The notes: generated by a model not told the origin, from the sequence alone. A stretch of 64,000 nt of DNA from Shimazuella kribbensis DSM 45090 (GCF_000428065.1 NZ_ATZF01000011.1:112189-176188); one strand, 5' to 3'. Positions 19,449 through 30,937 are shown, counted from the stretch's first letter. Program-made: numbers and translations.

Positions 19449-20546
19449 TTGAATATAGTAAGTATTGCTATAAAAGAAATGAAAACGAGCTTTCGCAATC
19501 CAACTACCTTATTCTTTGCATTGGGTTTACCTGTGATATTAATCTTAGCATTGGGTACGATATTCCTAGATTCGTTTAAAAGTACAATTACTATTGGAGA
19601 CATGAAAGTATTATATATGGAACAGCCGAACACTCCATTTAGCAAAGAATTTCAAATGTTTATGAATGAAGCAAGTAACTCTAAGGTGTTTTTTGAAAAA
19701 GCAGAAAATCCAGAGGACAGTAAAAAAAAGGTAGAACAAAATAGTTATGATGGGTATGTGGAACTGAATAAACATGGGATTTACTTTTATCAAAACGATA
19801 ACAAGACGATAGGGGGAAATGTGATCCAAGGTATGTTGAACACTTTTGTTGATCAGTCCAATCTGGCTAATTCAGCAAAGGTCGATCAACTGGTGCTGAT
19901 GACAATGGACATGAAAGATGACTATATAAAAGAGACAACAATCTATTCAAACAAACAACCAAGAGCGATTGATTACTTTAGTGTAAGTATGACCACAATG
20001 ATGATTCTCTTCGGAACTGCAAATGCTATCCATTTGATCAGTGAAGAAAGAAAAAGAAATACAGCAGATAGGTTGATTGTTGCACCAATCACCAAATTAG
20101 AAATTTTTCTAGGTAAGATCTTTGGAAGTGTATTCATTAACACATTTTATTTCCTAGTTGTTATCGTAATCAGTAAATATATATTCAATGCAAACTGGGG
20201 AGCAAATCTGGGTGTAGTGATTTTCGTGCTCATAACAGAAGTATTTTTAGCGACTAGCCTGGGGGTCATTATTGGTTCCATCACAAAATCAGCCAAAGTT
20301 GCCAATTCGGTTATTCAAGTAGTCGCAATAGTTACCACTATTTTTAGCGGAACTTTTTACAAAATGGAAGATATAAGTGGAGTATTTTATTTGAATCCAT
20401 TGAACTGGGTCAATGAAGCAATCCTAGACCTCATCTATGCCAATGATTTTTCAACTGCTACTCTTGCCATTGTACTCAATATTGTTGTATCCCTACTATT
20501 TCTTTTGGTTACCATTACTTTGCTACACAGACGGGAGGGACTGTAA
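19449..20546 (+). CDS. ABC-2 type permease (LnrM-like)
   Basis: Membrane subunit of the exporter, 365 residues. One N-terminal helix (about 20-38) is followed by a large extracytoplasmic segment (about 40-175) and then five hydrophobic helices, the ABC2_membrane_3 plan. The start is TTG with AAAGGAGG 7 bases upstream. The LNPLNWVNEAI motif near the end is typical of this family. The TAA stop is directly followed by the next start codon. Confidence 0.88.
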   Translation: MNIVSIAIKEMKTSFRNPTTLFFALGLPVILILALGTIFLDSFKSTITIGDMKVLYMEQPNTPFSKEFQMFMNEASNSKVFFEKAENPEDSKKKVEQNSYDGYVELNKHGIYFYQNDNKTIGGNVIQGMLNTFVDQSNLANSAKVDQLVLMTMDMKDDYIKETTIYSNKQPRAIDYFSVSMTTMMILFGTANAIHLISEERKRNTADRLIVAPITKLEIFLGKIFGSVFINTFYFLVVIVISKYIFNANWGANLGVVIFVLITEVFLATSLGVIIGSITKSAKVANSVIQVVAIVTTIFSGTFYKMEDISGVFYLNPLNWVNEAILDLIYANDFSTATLAIVLNIVVSLLFLLVTITLLHRREGL

Positions 20547-21689
20547 TTGAAAGATATCATTTGGCTAGTCAAACATAATTTTCAAGTTATCTTTCGTAAT
20601 AGAAAAAGCATAATTATCTATTTAGGTATGCCGATATTGGGATTACTCTTATCGCTTGTTATACATCAAAACAATGAGCAACCTACCTTAAACATCGGAA
20701 TTGTCAATCAAGATCAAAACCGAATGACCACAGATACAATAAAGATGCTTCAAAGCTTTAAAAATGCAAAGGTAAGTCATATTAAGTCAGAGGAGACTAG
20801 CAAAAAATTAGATGATGGGGAATTAGATAGTGTTATCACCTTTCAGAAAGGTTTTTCGCAAAGTGTACAAGCTGGGGACCCGATGTATATCGAAATTACC
20901 TCTGTAAAGGGGACGGAAGTCACAAGCTTAGTAACGTCCTATCTATATCAATATATTAATAACATAGCAAGAATCAGTGTTTTGTCTAAAGGAGATCAAG
21001 CAACTTTTGAAAAATTGTATACTGATTATCATCAATCTACTCTCAAACTTAACGTTCACTCAATTGAAGACACTTCGAAAATAAACAGTCTTACTTATCA
21101 AATCATGGGAAAACTTATCATCATTATGCTTTTTACAGCAGCTAGTTTATCAGGGATTATTCTTATAGAAAAAGAAAATAGAACGTACTTCCGATTATTA
21201 ACAACATCAATCAATGCAACAAAATATGTTATATCGAATGTTATCGTGAATGTAGCCATAATGACTTTACAAATACTCCTTGTTATTGTTGTAATAAAAG
21301 CATTTGCTATTGCTCCTGATTTCCCTGTATGGCAAATGGCAATTACTCTTGTTCTTTTCTCTTTCGTATCTGTTGGATTTTCTTTAGTCACAGTGGCTTT
21401 AGCTAATGGGTCAGCTAATTACAGAGCCATGCTCACTTTCTTTATTGTACCAACTTGTTTAATAGCTGGATGTTTTATGCCGCTGAGTTCCATGCCTGAT
21501 ATCATGATAAAGATAGCAAACTTTCTTCCCCAACGATGGGTATTAGATACGTTGACCCAGCTACAATCAGATCATACCTTTGGGAGTATATATTTGAACA
21601 TTATGGTATTACTAGCTTTCGCTCTAGCCTTCTCTTTGATAGCTATTTACAAATTTAGTAAAAATAATGTGGTGAAAAAGTTTATCTAA
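20547..21689 (+). CDS. ABC-2 type permease (LnrN-like)
   Basis: Second membrane subunit, 380 residues, with the same plan as its neighbour: a helix at about 18-38, an external domain to about 180 and six hydrophobic segments. The TTG start abuts the previous stop; GGGAGGGA lies just upstream inside the preceding gene. The two permeases probably form a heterodimer with the ATPase dimer. Confidence 0.86.
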   Translation: MKDIIWLVKHNFQVIFRNRKSIIIYLGMPILGLLLSLVIHQNNEQPTLNIGIVNQDQNRMTTDTIKMLQSFKNAKVSHIKSEETSKKLDDGELDSVITFQKGFSQSVQAGDPMYIEITSVKGTEVTSLVTSYLYQYINNIARISVLSKGDQATFEKLYTDYHQSTLKLNVHSIEDTSKINSLTYQIMGKLIIIMLFTAASLSGIILIEKENRTYFRLLTTSINATKYVISNVIVNVAIMTLQILLVIVVIKAFAIAPDFPVWQMAITLVLFSFVSVGFSLVTVALANGSANYRAMLTFFIVPTCLIAGCFMPLSSMPDIMIKIANFLPQRWVLDTLTQLQSDHTFGSIYLNIMVLLAFALAFSLIAIYKFSKNNVVKKFI

Positions 21690-21708
21690 GAGTGATTCAT
21701 CTCAAGAA

Positions 21709-21745
21709 AATTCCCTGTACTTTTTAATTCGAGGGAGTTTTTTTA
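21709..21745 (+). terminator. Terminator after the ABC exporter operon
   Basis: AATTCCCT (21709-21716) pairs with AGGGAGTT (21732-21739, one G-T pair), and the downstream strand runs into a stretch of seven T. Confidence 0.75.
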
Positions 21746-21893
21746 GTAGCTTGTGATAAAAATGATATACTATTGGAGACGATGGAAAATTTTAGTATTA
21801 AATATTCTATTGAGCAAAGAGGCATGTGAAAAATTAAACTACTTTTTTAATGAATATAAAAAAGATGTATGTTTATATGGATGCATATAAGTA

Positions 21894-21922
21894 TTGACTT
21901 TTTCGTTTCATGGTGGTAAGAT
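21894..21922 (+). promoter_or_regulatory. Promoter of the str operon (rplGB-rpsL-rpsG-fusA)
   Basis: TTGACT (21894-21899), 17 bases, then TAAGAT (21917-21922) preceded by TGG, giving an extended -10. It lies 44 bases before the rplGB start and 3' of the accessory exporter, so the ribosomal genes do not depend on that operon. Confidence 0.75.
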
Positions 21923-21965
21923 TTCTCCTGTGCTTGTATGAGTATCACTTTGGAGGGCTGTCCTT

Positions 21966-22217
21966 ATGTCTTATGAAAAAGTGAAACAAGCTAAGCAACT
22001 CATTATTGGAGTAAAGCAAACGAGAAAAGCGATTGAACGACAGATGGTTTCCTTTGTCGCATTGGCAAAAGATGCTGATCTCATTCTGACTCATCCCATC
22101 CAGACACTCTGTGAGCAAAAGGATGTAGCTTACTCCTATGTGTCTTCTATGAAGGATCTAGGGAAAGCTAGTGGGATTCAAGTAGGGACAGCTGCTGTAG
22201 CCATATTGAAAGATTAG
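21966..22217 (+). CDS. rplGB: L7Ae-family kink-turn RNA-binding protein (YbxF)
   Basis: Small ribosome-associated protein of the L7Ae/L30e/S12e fold; B. subtilis YbxF binds kink-turn RNA. The 83 residues contain the family core: QLIIGVKQTRKAIER, then KDADLILTHPIQTLCEQKDVAYSYV and the C-terminal ASGIQVGTAAVAIL. GGAGG lies about 9 bases before the ATG. It keeps its conserved place before rpsL, but here rpoC is 5.6 kb away because of the inserted exporter operon. Confidence 0.9.
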   Translation: MSYEKVKQAKQLIIGVKQTRKAIERQMVSFVALAKDADLILTHPIQTLCEQKDVAYSYVSSMKDLGKASGIQVGTAAVAILKD

Positions 22218-22359
22218 GTGCTGACTTTTAGGAATGGTATCGTGTAGACGTCGACTATATGCGATATAGGTTTCTAATGGTTACTCTATTTTTTTCGCAA
22301 ATTACGATCCACCTGGATCTGTTGTTTTAAATAGAAATAAATCCGAGGAGGTGGAAAGA

Positions 22360-22776
22360 ATGCCAACAATCAATCAGTTAGTACGCAAAGGGCGTAAAAA
22401 CAAGATCGTGAAGTCCAAATCTCCTGCATTGCAAGTGAACTTTAACAGTTTCCGCAAGGAGAGCACTCCACAAAGTTCACCTCAAAAACGTGGGGTTTGT
22501 ACTCGTGTAGGAACCATGACACCTAAAAAACCTAACTCCGCATTGCGTAAATATGCGCGTGTTCGTTTGAGCAATGGTATTGAGGTGACTGCTTATATTC
22601 CTGGTATTGGTCACAACTTACAAGAGCACTCCGTTGTACTCGTTCGCGGTGGTCGTGTAAAAGACTTACCTGGTGTACGTTACCATATCGTTCGTGGTGC
22701 GCTTGATACAGCAGGTGTACAAAACCGTGGACAAGGTCGTTCCAAATACGGAACAAAACGTGCGAAGAAAAAATAA
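22360..22776 (+). CDS. rpsL: Ribosomal protein uS12
   Basis: Decoding-centre protein of the 30S subunit, 138 residues. The streptomycin-determining segment [11 protein letters not shown] has the wild-type lysine (Lys57 here, Lys42 in E. coli), and the second loop [15 protein letters not shown] is standard. The start is the ATG at 22360; GAGGAGGTGG lies just upstream. The 142-base gap before it holds no clear gene or terminator. Confidence 0.97.
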   Translation: MPTINQLVRKGRKNKIVKSKSPALQVNFNSFRKESTPQSSPQKRGVCTRVGTMTPKKPNSALRKYARVRLSNGIEVTAYIPGIGHNLQEHSVVLVRGGRVKDLPGVRYHIVRGALDTAGVQNRGQGRSKYGTKRAKKK

Positions 22777-22818
22777 TGTTTTAAAATACACATCCATAGA
22801 GAAAAGGAGGGGAATCCA

Positions 22819-23289
22819 ATGCCACGTAAAGGTCCTGTAGAACGTCGTGATGCATTACCAGATCCAATTTACAACAGCAAACTCGTTACCCGTCTAATCA
22901 ATCGTCTTATGTACGATGGAGAAAAGGGGAAGGCACAGCGTATCTTGTATGATGCGTTTGAGTTGATCAAAGATCGTTCTGGAAATGACCCAATGGAAGT
23001 TTTCGAACAAGCTTTGAAAAACGTAATGCCTGTCTTGGAAGTAAAAGCACGTCGAGTTGGTGGTGCGAACTACCAAGTACCGATTGAAGTAAAGCCTGAG
23101 CGTCGTACAAGCCTAGGTCTTCGTTGGTTAGTATCTTATGCTCGTCTTCGTAATGAAAAGAGCATGCAAGAACGTCTTGCTAACGAGATCTTGGACGCTG
23201 CTAATAATGGTGGTTCAGCTGTGAAGAAGAAAGAAGACGTACACCGGATGGCAGAAGCAAACCGTGCGTTTGCTCACTATCGCTGGTAA
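22819..23289 (+). CDS. rpsG: Ribosomal protein uS7
   Basis: Primary binder of the 3' major domain of 16S rRNA, near the E-site mRNA exit. 156 residues starting [22 protein letters not shown]; the beta-hairpin contains [30 protein letters not shown] precedes the ATG. Second gene of the str operon. Confidence 0.97.
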   Translation: MPRKGPVERRDALPDPIYNSKLVTRLINRLMYDGEKGKAQRILYDAFELIKDRSGNDPMEVFEQALKNVMPVLEVKARRVGGANYQVPIEVKPERRTSLGLRWLVSYARLRNEKSMQERLANEILDAANNGGSAVKKKEDVHRMAEANRAFAHYRW

Positions 23290-23355
23290 TTTACGTTCCA
23301 AGCTAACTACTTGGACACATCAACTACTTAGGTTATATGAAGGGAGAAGTTTTTC

Positions 23356-25431
23356 ATGGCACGTGAATTCTCCTTGAAAAATACACGAAATATCGGCATC
23401 ATGGCTCACATCGATGCGGGTAAAACAACGACAACCGAGCGTGTTTTGTTTTATACTGGTCGTGTTCATAAAATTGGTGAGGTGCACGAAGGTGCAGCTA
23501 CCATGGACTGGATGAAACAAGAACAAGAACGTGGGATTACGATTACTTCCGCTGCGACAACTGCACAGTGGAAAGGTCATCGTATCAACATAATCGACAC
23601 TCCGGGGCACGTTGATTTTACCGTAGAGGTAGAGCGTTCCCTTCGTGTATTAGATGGAGCAGTTGGGGTTTTTGACGCAAAAGGCGGAGTAGAACCTCAA
23701 TCAGAAACGGTTTGGCGTCAGGCGGATCGCTATAATGTACCGCGGATCGCATATATCAATAAAATGGACATCATTGGTGCAGACTTCCTTGGTTCCGTTG
23801 AACAAATGAAGGATCGTCTTGCAGCAAACGCTGTACCAATCCAACTTCCGATTGGTTCGGAAGACACATTCTTGGGTATGATCGATTTGATCAACATGAA
23901 AGCCATCATTTATACCGATGATCTAGGTGCTACTTCGGAAGCTAGAGAAATTCCAGAAGAGTACAAAGAACAAGCAGAAGAGTACCGTTCCAACTTACTC
24001 GATGCGGTTGCTGAGTTAGATGATGACTTGATGGAGAAATACCTAGAAGGTGAAGAATTAACCATAGATGAGATTAATGCAGCGCTTCGCAAAGGTACTT
24101 GTGAAGTGAAAATTACTCCTGTTCTATGTGGTTCTTCCTACAAAAACAAAGGGGTACAACCTTTACTTGATGCAGTAGTAGCTTACCTACCATCTCCACT
24201 CGATGTTCCAGCTATCCAAGGGGAGCTTCCTGATGGTACAGAGGCAGTACGTCATTCCAGTGACGAAGAGCCTTTCTCTGCTCTTGCATTCAAAATTGCT
24301 ACAGACCCATTTGTTGGTAAATTAACCTTCTTCCGTGTTTACTCTGGTTCTCTAGACTCTGGTTCCTATGTTCAAAACACAACCAAAGGAAAACGGGAAC
24401 GTGTTGGACGTATCTTACAGATGCATGCTAACACCCGTGAAGAAATCGGAACTGTATATGCAGGAGATATTGCTGCAGCAGTTGGGCTAAAGGTTACTAC
24501 TACTGGCGATACACTCTCTGACGAAAAGAATGAGATCATTCTTGAATCCATGACTTTCCCAGAACCAGTTATTGAAGTTGCTATCGAACCAAAAACGAAA
24601 GCAGACCAAGATAAAATGGGTGTGGCTCTTGCAAAACTAGCTGAAGAAGATCCTACTTTCCGCACACACACAGATGAAGATACAGGCCAAACAATTATCG
24701 CTGGTATGGGTGAACTTCACCTAGAGATCATTGTAGACCGTCTGAAGGAAGAGTTCCGTGTGGAAGCTAACGTGGGTGCACCACAAGTAGCATTTAAAGA
24801 AACCTTCCGTTCAGCTGCTAAAGTCGAAGGTAAGTTTATTCGTCAGTCTGGTGGTAAAGGACAATTCGGTCACGTTTGGATCGAATACGAGCCGCTACCA
24901 GAAGGTTCTGGTTTTGAATTCGTAAACAAAATCGTCGGTGGGGTTGTTCCAAAAGAATACATCCCAGCTGTACAAAAAGGTATCGAAGAATCTATGCTTA
25001 ATGGTGTTCTCGCAGGTTTCCAATTGGTAGACGTGCGTGCTACTATTGTAGATGGTTCTTACCATGATGTTGACTCCTCTGAGATGGCATTTAAGATTGC
25101 TGGTTCCTTGTCTTTGAAAGCTGCAAAAAGCAAGTGTAACCCCGTAATTCTTGAGCCAATCATGAGAGTGGAAGTAACTGTACCTGAAGAATACATGGGT
25201 GATGTGATGGGTGATGCTAGCTCCCGTCGTGGCCGTGTAGAGGGTATGGAAGCTCGTAGTGGTGGACAAGTTGTTCGTGCAATGGTTCCACTTGCTGAAA
25301 TGTTTGGGTATGCAACTAACCTACGTTCTCGTACCCAAGGTCGCGGAGTATTCTCCATGCAATTCGACCACTTTGCAGAAGTACCAAAAAGTGTAGCAGA
25401 AGAAATTATTAAAAAAGCTACTACTGTCTAA
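23356..25431 (+). CDS. fusA: Elongation factor G
   Basis: Translocase GTPase, 691 residues. P-loop [15 protein letters not shown] (about 18-32), switch [14 protein letters not shown] base-recognition motif, then domains II to V with [13 protein letters not shown] in domain IV and [13 protein letters not shown] in domain V. This is the single full-length copy in the window and is collinear with rpsL-rpsG. Confidence 0.98.
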   Translation: MAREFSLKNTRNIGIMAHIDAGKTTTTERVLFYTGRVHKIGEVHEGAATMDWMKQEQERGITITSAATTAQWKGHRINIIDTPGHVDFTVEVERSLRVLDGAVGVFDAKGGVEPQSETVWRQADRYNVPRIAYINKMDIIGADFLGSVEQMKDRLAANAVPIQLPIGSEDTFLGMIDLINMKAIIYTDDLGATSEAREIPEEYKEQAEEYRSNLLDAVAELDDDLMEKYLEGEELTIDEINAALRKGTCEVKITPVLCGSSYKNKGVQPLLDAVVAYLPSPLDVPAIQGELPDGTEAVRHSSDEEPFSALAFKIATDPFVGKLTFFRVYSGSLDSGSYVQNTTKGKRERVGRILQMHANTREEIGTVYAGDIAAAVGLKVTTTGDTLSDEKNEIILESMTFPEPVIEVAIEPKTKADQDKMGVALAKLAEEDPTFRTHTDEDTGQTIIAGMGELHLEIIVDRLKEEFRVEANVGAPQVAFKETFRSAAKVEGKFIRQSGGKGQFGHVWIEYEPLPEGSGFEFVNKIVGGVVPKEYIPAVQKGIEESMLNGVLAGFQLVDVRATIVDGSYHDVDSSEMAFKIAGSLSLKAAKSKCNPVILEPIMRVEVTVPEEYMGDVMGDASSRRGRVEGMEARSGGQVVRAMVPLAEMFGYATNLRSRTQGRGVFSMQFDHFAEVPKSVAEEIIKKATTV

Positions 25432-25436
25432 AGTGA

Positions 25437-25468
25437 TAGATAAGAAAGGATACATTCCTTCTTATCTA
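25437..25468 (+). other. Hairpin between fusA and tuf
   Basis: TAGATAAGAA (25437-25446) and TTCTTATCTA (25459-25468) pair perfectly, extended inward by GGA/TCC after a bulged A. It begins 5 bases after the fusA stop. There is no T-run, so RNA stabilisation or processing that allows higher tuf expression is more likely than termination. The remaining 126 bases to tuf are AT-rich with no confident promoter. Confidence 0.5.
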
Positions 25469-25594
25469 CATAGAAGAAGATCTTTAAATCTAAGTTACTT
25501 TTAAAAGAATCTAGTAGAACTGGTCTCTATTAGTTTCCTATATAAGTTTTAAAATAAAAATTTACTCTTCTTACTTTGAAGGAGGATTCCTAAA

Positions 25595-26785
<1,191 letters not shown>

Positions 26786-26795
26786 ATTTTATGGC

Positions 26796-26836
26796 AAAAG
26801 CTGTTCTCCTATTAGGGTGGGAGAACAGCTTTTTTG
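26796..26836 (+). terminator. Terminator after tuf
   Basis: GCTGTTCTCC (26800-26809) pairs with GGAGAACAGC (26820-26829), extended by AAAA/TTTT, then TTTTTTG. Confidence 0.92.
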
Positions 26837-26919
26837 TTGTGAAAAAATGGATGATATTTTCTTATAAAAGTTAGTAATGAATAATTTATATAATTTTATT
26901 TGTCTTTGAATTACAAGTA

Positions 26920-26948
26920 TTGCATTCTGAATTATTAATGTGTAGTAT
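26920..26948 (+). promoter_or_regulatory. Promoter of the exported DUF2690-like gene
   Basis: TTGCAT (26920-26925), 17 bases, TAGTAT (26943-26948), 31 bases before the GTG start. Confidence 0.5.
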
Positions 26949-26978
26949 AAATTGACCAAATAAAATGGGGGTGCATTC

Positions 26979-27500
26979 GTGCTAAGAAAAATAGCTGCCA
27001 TGTCTGTCCTTGCATTGTTATTCACACTCTTTACGTATCAAACTTCATTTGCTGCTACGGATTTAAGTAGTTATTACAACTATAAAAATCCATATACGAC
27101 CAATGTTTATGGAACAACGACAAAGTGTTCAGCAGATGATCGAATTGTTTATTCCGCTCCAGTGAAAAATTCGAGCGGTAAAGTTTATGGAACAGTCTAT
27201 TTGCATTATAGCAACAACTGTCATGCTGCTTGGGGAAAAGTAGTTCTTGTCAATCCAGCACCTTATAACACATATGCTTTAGCGTCCTTAACTCGCTATA
27301 AATATGGCAAGTTGAGTTATTCAACATCTTGTGATTACAGTGATGGTGGAAATGGCGTAGTTGATAAAGGACAAACATCTTGCTATACAGGTATGCTGTT
27401 TGATCAGTCAACTTTTGGATATGTATCAGAAGCAGATGCACATGTATATGGTAGTAATTTAGGTGGAAGTATTGCATATGGTAAAACTGCTAGGTATTAA
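26979..27500 (+). CDS. Exported protein, DUF2690-like
   Basis: Function unknown. The 173-residue product has a signal peptide: basic LRK, hydrophobic core to residue about 20, and a likely cleavage after SFA (around residue 25). The mature part is Tyr and Ser rich with about six cysteines. The segment YGTVYLHYSNNCHAAWGKVVL fits the DUF2690 pattern, where a strand with RYS and a Cys precede an AW dipeptide; that family is common in actinomycetes and some Bacillales. GTG start with GGGGGTG upstream. It lies alone between promoter and terminator, in a pocket between tuf and the S10 operon. Confidence 0.75.
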   Translation: MLRKIAAMSVLALLFTLFTYQTSFAATDLSSYYNYKNPYTTNVYGTTTKCSADDRIVYSAPVKNSSGKVYGTVYLHYSNNCHAAWGKVVLVNPAPYNTYALASLTRYKYGKLSYSTSCDYSDGGNGVVDKGQTSCYTGMLFDQSTFGYVSEADAHVYGSNLGGSIAYGKTARY

Positions 27501-27547
27501 AAAAGAAGTATACCATTTATATTAAGGAAAGCGTATTTTCACTCAGG

Positions 27548-27575
27548 CCGCCAATTGGCGGTTATTTTATTTTCC
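27548..27575 (+). terminator. Terminator after the exported protein gene
   Basis: CCGCC-AATT-GGCGG (27548-27561) followed by TTATTTTATTTT. Confidence 0.75.
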
Positions 27576-27696
27576 CAAGAATATAATCAAACACACAATA
27601 GAGAGTGAAATTTTTGGAATCATGGATAGGAATCTGTTTCCTATTGTTGAGTTTAATCAAGTATTCCTAAATCCCAACTTTATTCTTTCTCAGCAC

Positions 27697-27726
27697 AAAA
27701 AAAGAGGCATCATTGTATACCTCTTA
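27697..27726 (-). terminator. Terminator of the small minus-strand gene
   Basis: On the minus strand GAGGTAT pairs with ATGCCTC (one G-T pair), followed by seven T. It lies 15 bases beyond the stop of the gene at 27741-27962. Confidence 0.75.
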
Positions 27727-27740
27727 GTATTCATATATGG

Positions 27741-27962
27741 TTAATCTTTTACAATCTGTACATAGCAAGGTTGCTCATCTGAAGGATATAGTTTGAAATC
27801 GGATCTAACACAGTGCACATAAAGACGACCTGTTGTAACTTTAAATACATTTTCGTCATGTTCTTCAAAAACTCCACCATGATCAAGGATAGCATAAAGA
27901 GCTGGTGTTTCTTGATCTTTATATGTGATAACACATTCATTTAACCTTTTTTCCGCTGGCAT
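27741..27962 (-). CDS. Small unknown protein, 73 residues
   Basis: I do not recognise the family. The ATG at 27962 is chosen because AAAGGAG stands 5 bases upstream on the minus strand; the frame is open for 23 more codons to 28031. The product has alternating charged and beta-type residues (ALYAILDHGGVF, VFKVTTGRLYVHCV, PCYVQIVKD), so a small soluble beta-rich domain is plausible. The downstream terminator and good ribosome binding site support a real gene. Confidence 0.6.
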   Translation of the reverse strand: MPAEKRLNECVITYKDQETPALYAILDHGGVFEEHDENVFKVTTGRLYVHCVRSDFKLYPSDEQPCYVQIVKD

Positions 27963-28130
27963 AGGAGCTCCTTTGTGATACTTTATTTTGCTAAAGTTAG
28001 AATATACTTTCTTCACATTTTCGTCAAACAAATCAGATATTAAGGAAGAGGAAGTATTCTGAGCTATTTCTAGGATTTAGAAGTTTTATGGAAATAACAA
28101 CAACATGTACGTTATAGTTATGCAGGAGGT

Positions 28131-28166
28131 TAGAAAATGCTGTTATTTTCTAGAATGGATATATAA
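28131..28166 (+). other. Nine-codon mini-frame with hairpin at its start
   Basis: AGGAGG at 28124-28129 precedes an ATG (28137) opening MLLFSRMDI and a stop at 28164-28166. The start codon lies in an 8-bp perfect stem (28131-28138 with 28145-28152). This could be a leader peptide for the membrane protein gene 44 bases downstream, or chance. Confidence 0.3.
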
Positions 28167-28209
28167 GTTGGTTTTCGGTCTGTGATTATTTAGAGAGTAG
28201 GGGAGTAGC

Positions 28210-28467
28210 ATGAACAATCGTTTCTATGTAGGTCTAGTCATCTCTATATTTAATCTTGTTTTTTACGCAGCTGCATTAGACTTGCTTTTTCAATCAGGTA
28301 TTTATTCGATGTTATTTGATTTAGATCTTGTTAAGAAATTGGGCAGCACAAGCACCATTGTAGGCGTAGGTTGTTTAATCATTGCTATTATAGTGGAAGT
28401 GATCGGATTTAAAGTGATCAGGAGAGGAACGGTGTTAACAGACCAAAATAATAGTACTAGAAAATAA
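28210..28467 (+). CDS. Small membrane protein, two helices
   Basis: Unknown function; 85 residues. Two hydrophobic segments (about 7-28 and 49-69) separated by a short acidic loop, with a basic C-terminal tail (KVIRRG) that should face the cytoplasm. AGGGGAG lies 7 bases before the ATG. No family recognised. It stands alone in the tuf-rpsJ pocket. Confidence 0.6.
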   Translation: MNNRFYVGLVISIFNLVFYAAALDLLFQSGIYSMLFDLDLVKKLGSTSTIVGVGCLIIAIIVEVIGFKVIRRGTVLTDQNNSTRK

Positions 28468-28532
28468 TCACCTTCTATCTATTTTTGCTTTTTCTTGTCC
28501 GTACAACAGGTACTAGAAGGTTGCTTTCGAAC

Positions 28533-28760
28533 TCATTTTATAAACTTAATAATTTGTTCGTCTTTTTGTAACAAATCAATTCGATTTAACCGTGTTGCTA
28601 GTCCTTTGTTTGTATACAATGCATGTAGTTGTTTATAACAGGCACGATACGATTGGCTATTGGGCTAAAGGTGCCACCTTCTTCTTTTGCAATGAGATGG
28701 TGTATGGTAAATAAAAATATTGTTTCCACCACATCATTCACATTGTTTTAACTCCATTAT
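28533..28760 (-). pseudogene. Remnant of an unrecognised gene
   Basis: Read on the minus strand, two adjoining frames are protein-like: an upstream part with TIHHLIAKEEGG and SPIANRIVPVINNYMH, and a downstream part with LYTNKGLATRLNRIDLL and KDEQIIKFIK before a TGA at 28533. They are in different frames, so one frameshift near 28615 has broken the gene, and no start with a ribosome binding site is left. The family is not recognised. The rest of the gap from 28468 to 28872 shows nothing else. Confidence 0.4.
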
Positions 28761-28872
28761 CTTCCCCTATTCATACAAGATGTTTATTTATTAGTTATTG
28801 TGACAGTGGTTTAGTGTATCTAGTATCTATCTAGTAGATTTTATCCAATAGTAGGCAAACCTATTTTTTCTC

Positions 28873-28901
28873 TTGCATCCTATTTCCTTTTTCTATATAA
28901 T
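28873..28901 (+). promoter_or_regulatory. Promoter of the S10 operon
   Basis: TTGCAT (28873-28878), exactly 17 bases, then a perfect TATAAT (28896-28901). About 120 bases of leader separate it from rpsJ. No other strong promoter is visible before rpoA, so it probably serves the S10-spc run. Confidence 0.8.
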
Positions 28902-28930
28902 AGCCAATGTTGCACTGTGAACAGCGATGA

Positions 28931-29338
<408 letters not shown>

Positions 29339-29372
29339 TTGAACCATTTCAAAATGGCAGGAGGTGTATCAA

Positions 29373-29999
29373 GTGAAAGGAATTCTAGGGAAAAAAGTTG
29401 GGATGACCCAATTGTTTCGTGAAGATGGTACAGCTGTAACAGTTACTGTTGTAGAAGCTGGCCCATGTGTTGTTCTTCAAAAGAAAGATGAAACGACTGA
29501 CGGATACGAAGCGATCCAACTAGGGTTTAAAGAAAAGAAGGAACATCGTTCCAATAAACCAGAGCTTGGACATGCGAAAAAAGCAAATGCGAAAGCACAG
29601 AGCTTTATCAAAGAAATCCGCGGTATGAATCCAGAAGAATACGAATTAGGTAGTGTGGTCAAAGCTGACCTCTTTAACGAGGGAGAGCTTGTTGACGTAA
29701 CAGGTACCTCAAAAGGTAAAGGTTTTGCAGGTGCGATTAAACGTCACAACCAAAGTCGTGGACCAATGAGTCACGGTTCTCACTATCATCGTGGACCTGG
29801 TTCCATGGGTGCTATTGCTCCAAACCGTGTTTTCAAAGGACAAACCTTGCCAGGTCGTATGGGTGGAGAGCGTATTACTACGCAAAACCTACAAGTTGTT
29901 CGTGTAGATTCTGAAAAGAATTTGCTTCTTATTCAAGGGAATGTACCTGGACCTCGGAACAGCTACTTAGTAATTCGTTCCGCAGCGAAAGGCGTTTAA
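29373..29999 (+). CDS. rplC: Ribosomal protein uL3
   Basis: Early-assembly 50S protein whose loop approaches the peptidyl-transferase centre. 208 residues, beginning [14 protein letters not shown]; the internal loop is [25 protein letters not shown] start at 29373 with AGGAGGTG 6 bases upstream; an earlier TTG within the ribosome binding site is rejected. Confidence 0.97.
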   Translation: MKGILGKKVGMTQLFREDGTAVTVTVVEAGPCVVLQKKDETTDGYEAIQLGFKEKKEHRSNKPELGHAKKANAKAQSFIKEIRGMNPEEYELGSVVKADLFNEGELVDVTGTSKGKGFAGAIKRHNQSRGPMSHGSHYHRGPGSMGAIAPNRVFKGQTLPGRMGGERITTQNLQVVRVDSEKNLLLIQGNVPGPRNSYLVIRSAAKGV

Positions 30000-30026
30000 T
30001 TATTAGTAGAGAAAGGAGGACAAATC

Positions 30027-30653
30027 ATGCCAAAGTTAACAGTTGTTGATGTAACGGGTTCCCAAGTTGGCGAATTGGAATTGGCTGACGCAGTATTTGG
30101 GATTACCCCTAACAAAGCTGTTCTTCATGATGCAGTAGTGATGCAACAAGCATCTTTACGTAGCGGAACCCACGATGTAAAAAATCGTTCCGAAGTGCGC
30201 GGTGGTGGTAAGAAACCATGGAAGCAAAAAGGAACAGGACGTGCTCGTGCTGGTAGCACCCGTTCCCCAATTTGGGTTGGTGGTGGTACCGTATTTGGTC
30301 CTACACCACGTAGCTATGCTTACAAGTTGCCTAAAAAAGTTCGCCGTCTTGCAATCAAATCTGCGCTTTCTACCAAAGTAGTAGATAACGAAGTTGTTGT
30401 TTTGGATGCATTGAACCTTTCTGCTCCAAAAACAAAAGAGATGGTACAAGTATTGAAAAACTTGGGAGCTGAAAAGAAAGCACTTGTTGTGACCAATGGA
30501 TTGGAAGAACAAGCTGTACGTGCTGCTCGTAATATCCCAGGTGTGAAATTGATTGCTGCTGAAGGAGTAAACGTACTTGATGTGCTAGCGCATGACAAGT
30601 TGATTATTACTCGCGATGCAGTAAGTCGTGTAGAGGAGGTGTTTGGCCAGTGA
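30027..30653 (+). CDS. rplD: Ribosomal protein uL4
   Basis: Lines the constriction of the nascent-chain tunnel together with L22. 208 residues. The tunnel loop contains [22 protein letters not shown], with the Lys and Gly residues where macrolide-resistance mutations fall, all wild type here. The end overlaps rplW by four bases (GTGA). Confidence 0.97.
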   Translation: MPKLTVVDVTGSQVGELELADAVFGITPNKAVLHDAVVMQQASLRSGTHDVKNRSEVRGGGKKPWKQKGTGRARAGSTRSPIWVGGGTVFGPTPRSYAYKLPKKVRRLAIKSALSTKVVDNEVVVLDALNLSAPKTKEMVQVLKNLGAEKKALVVTNGLEEQAVRAARNIPGVKLIAAEGVNVLDVLAHDKLIITRDAVSRVEEVFGQ

Positions 30654-30937
30654 AGGACCCACGTGACATTATCCGTCGTCCCATCGTAACAGAAGCATCT
30701 ACAGCTTTGATGGAAGAAGGAAAATACGTATTTGAAGTAGATATTCGTGCGAATAAATATCAAATTCGTCAAGCTCTTGAAACTATCTTCGGTGTGAAAG
30801 TGGATCGTGTAAACACAATGCGTGTACCAGGTAAAATCAAGCGCCAAGGTCGTTATTCCGGTCGGACACCAGAACGGAAAAAAGCTATTGTTACGCTGAA
30901 AGAAGACAGCAAGCAAATCGAAATCTTCGAGAACTAA
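30650..30937 (+). CDS. rplW: Ribosomal protein uL23
   Basis: Tunnel-exit protein, docking site for trigger factor and SRP. 95 residues, start [15 protein letters not shown], with the basic extended loop [20 protein letters not shown] start overlapping the rplD stop; GAGGAGGTG sits in the end of rplD. Confidence 0.96.
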   Translation: MKDPRDIIRRPIVTEASTALMEEGKYVFEVDIRANKYQIRQALETIFGVKVDRVNTMRVPGKIKRQGRYSGRTPERKKAIVTLKEDSKQIEIFEN

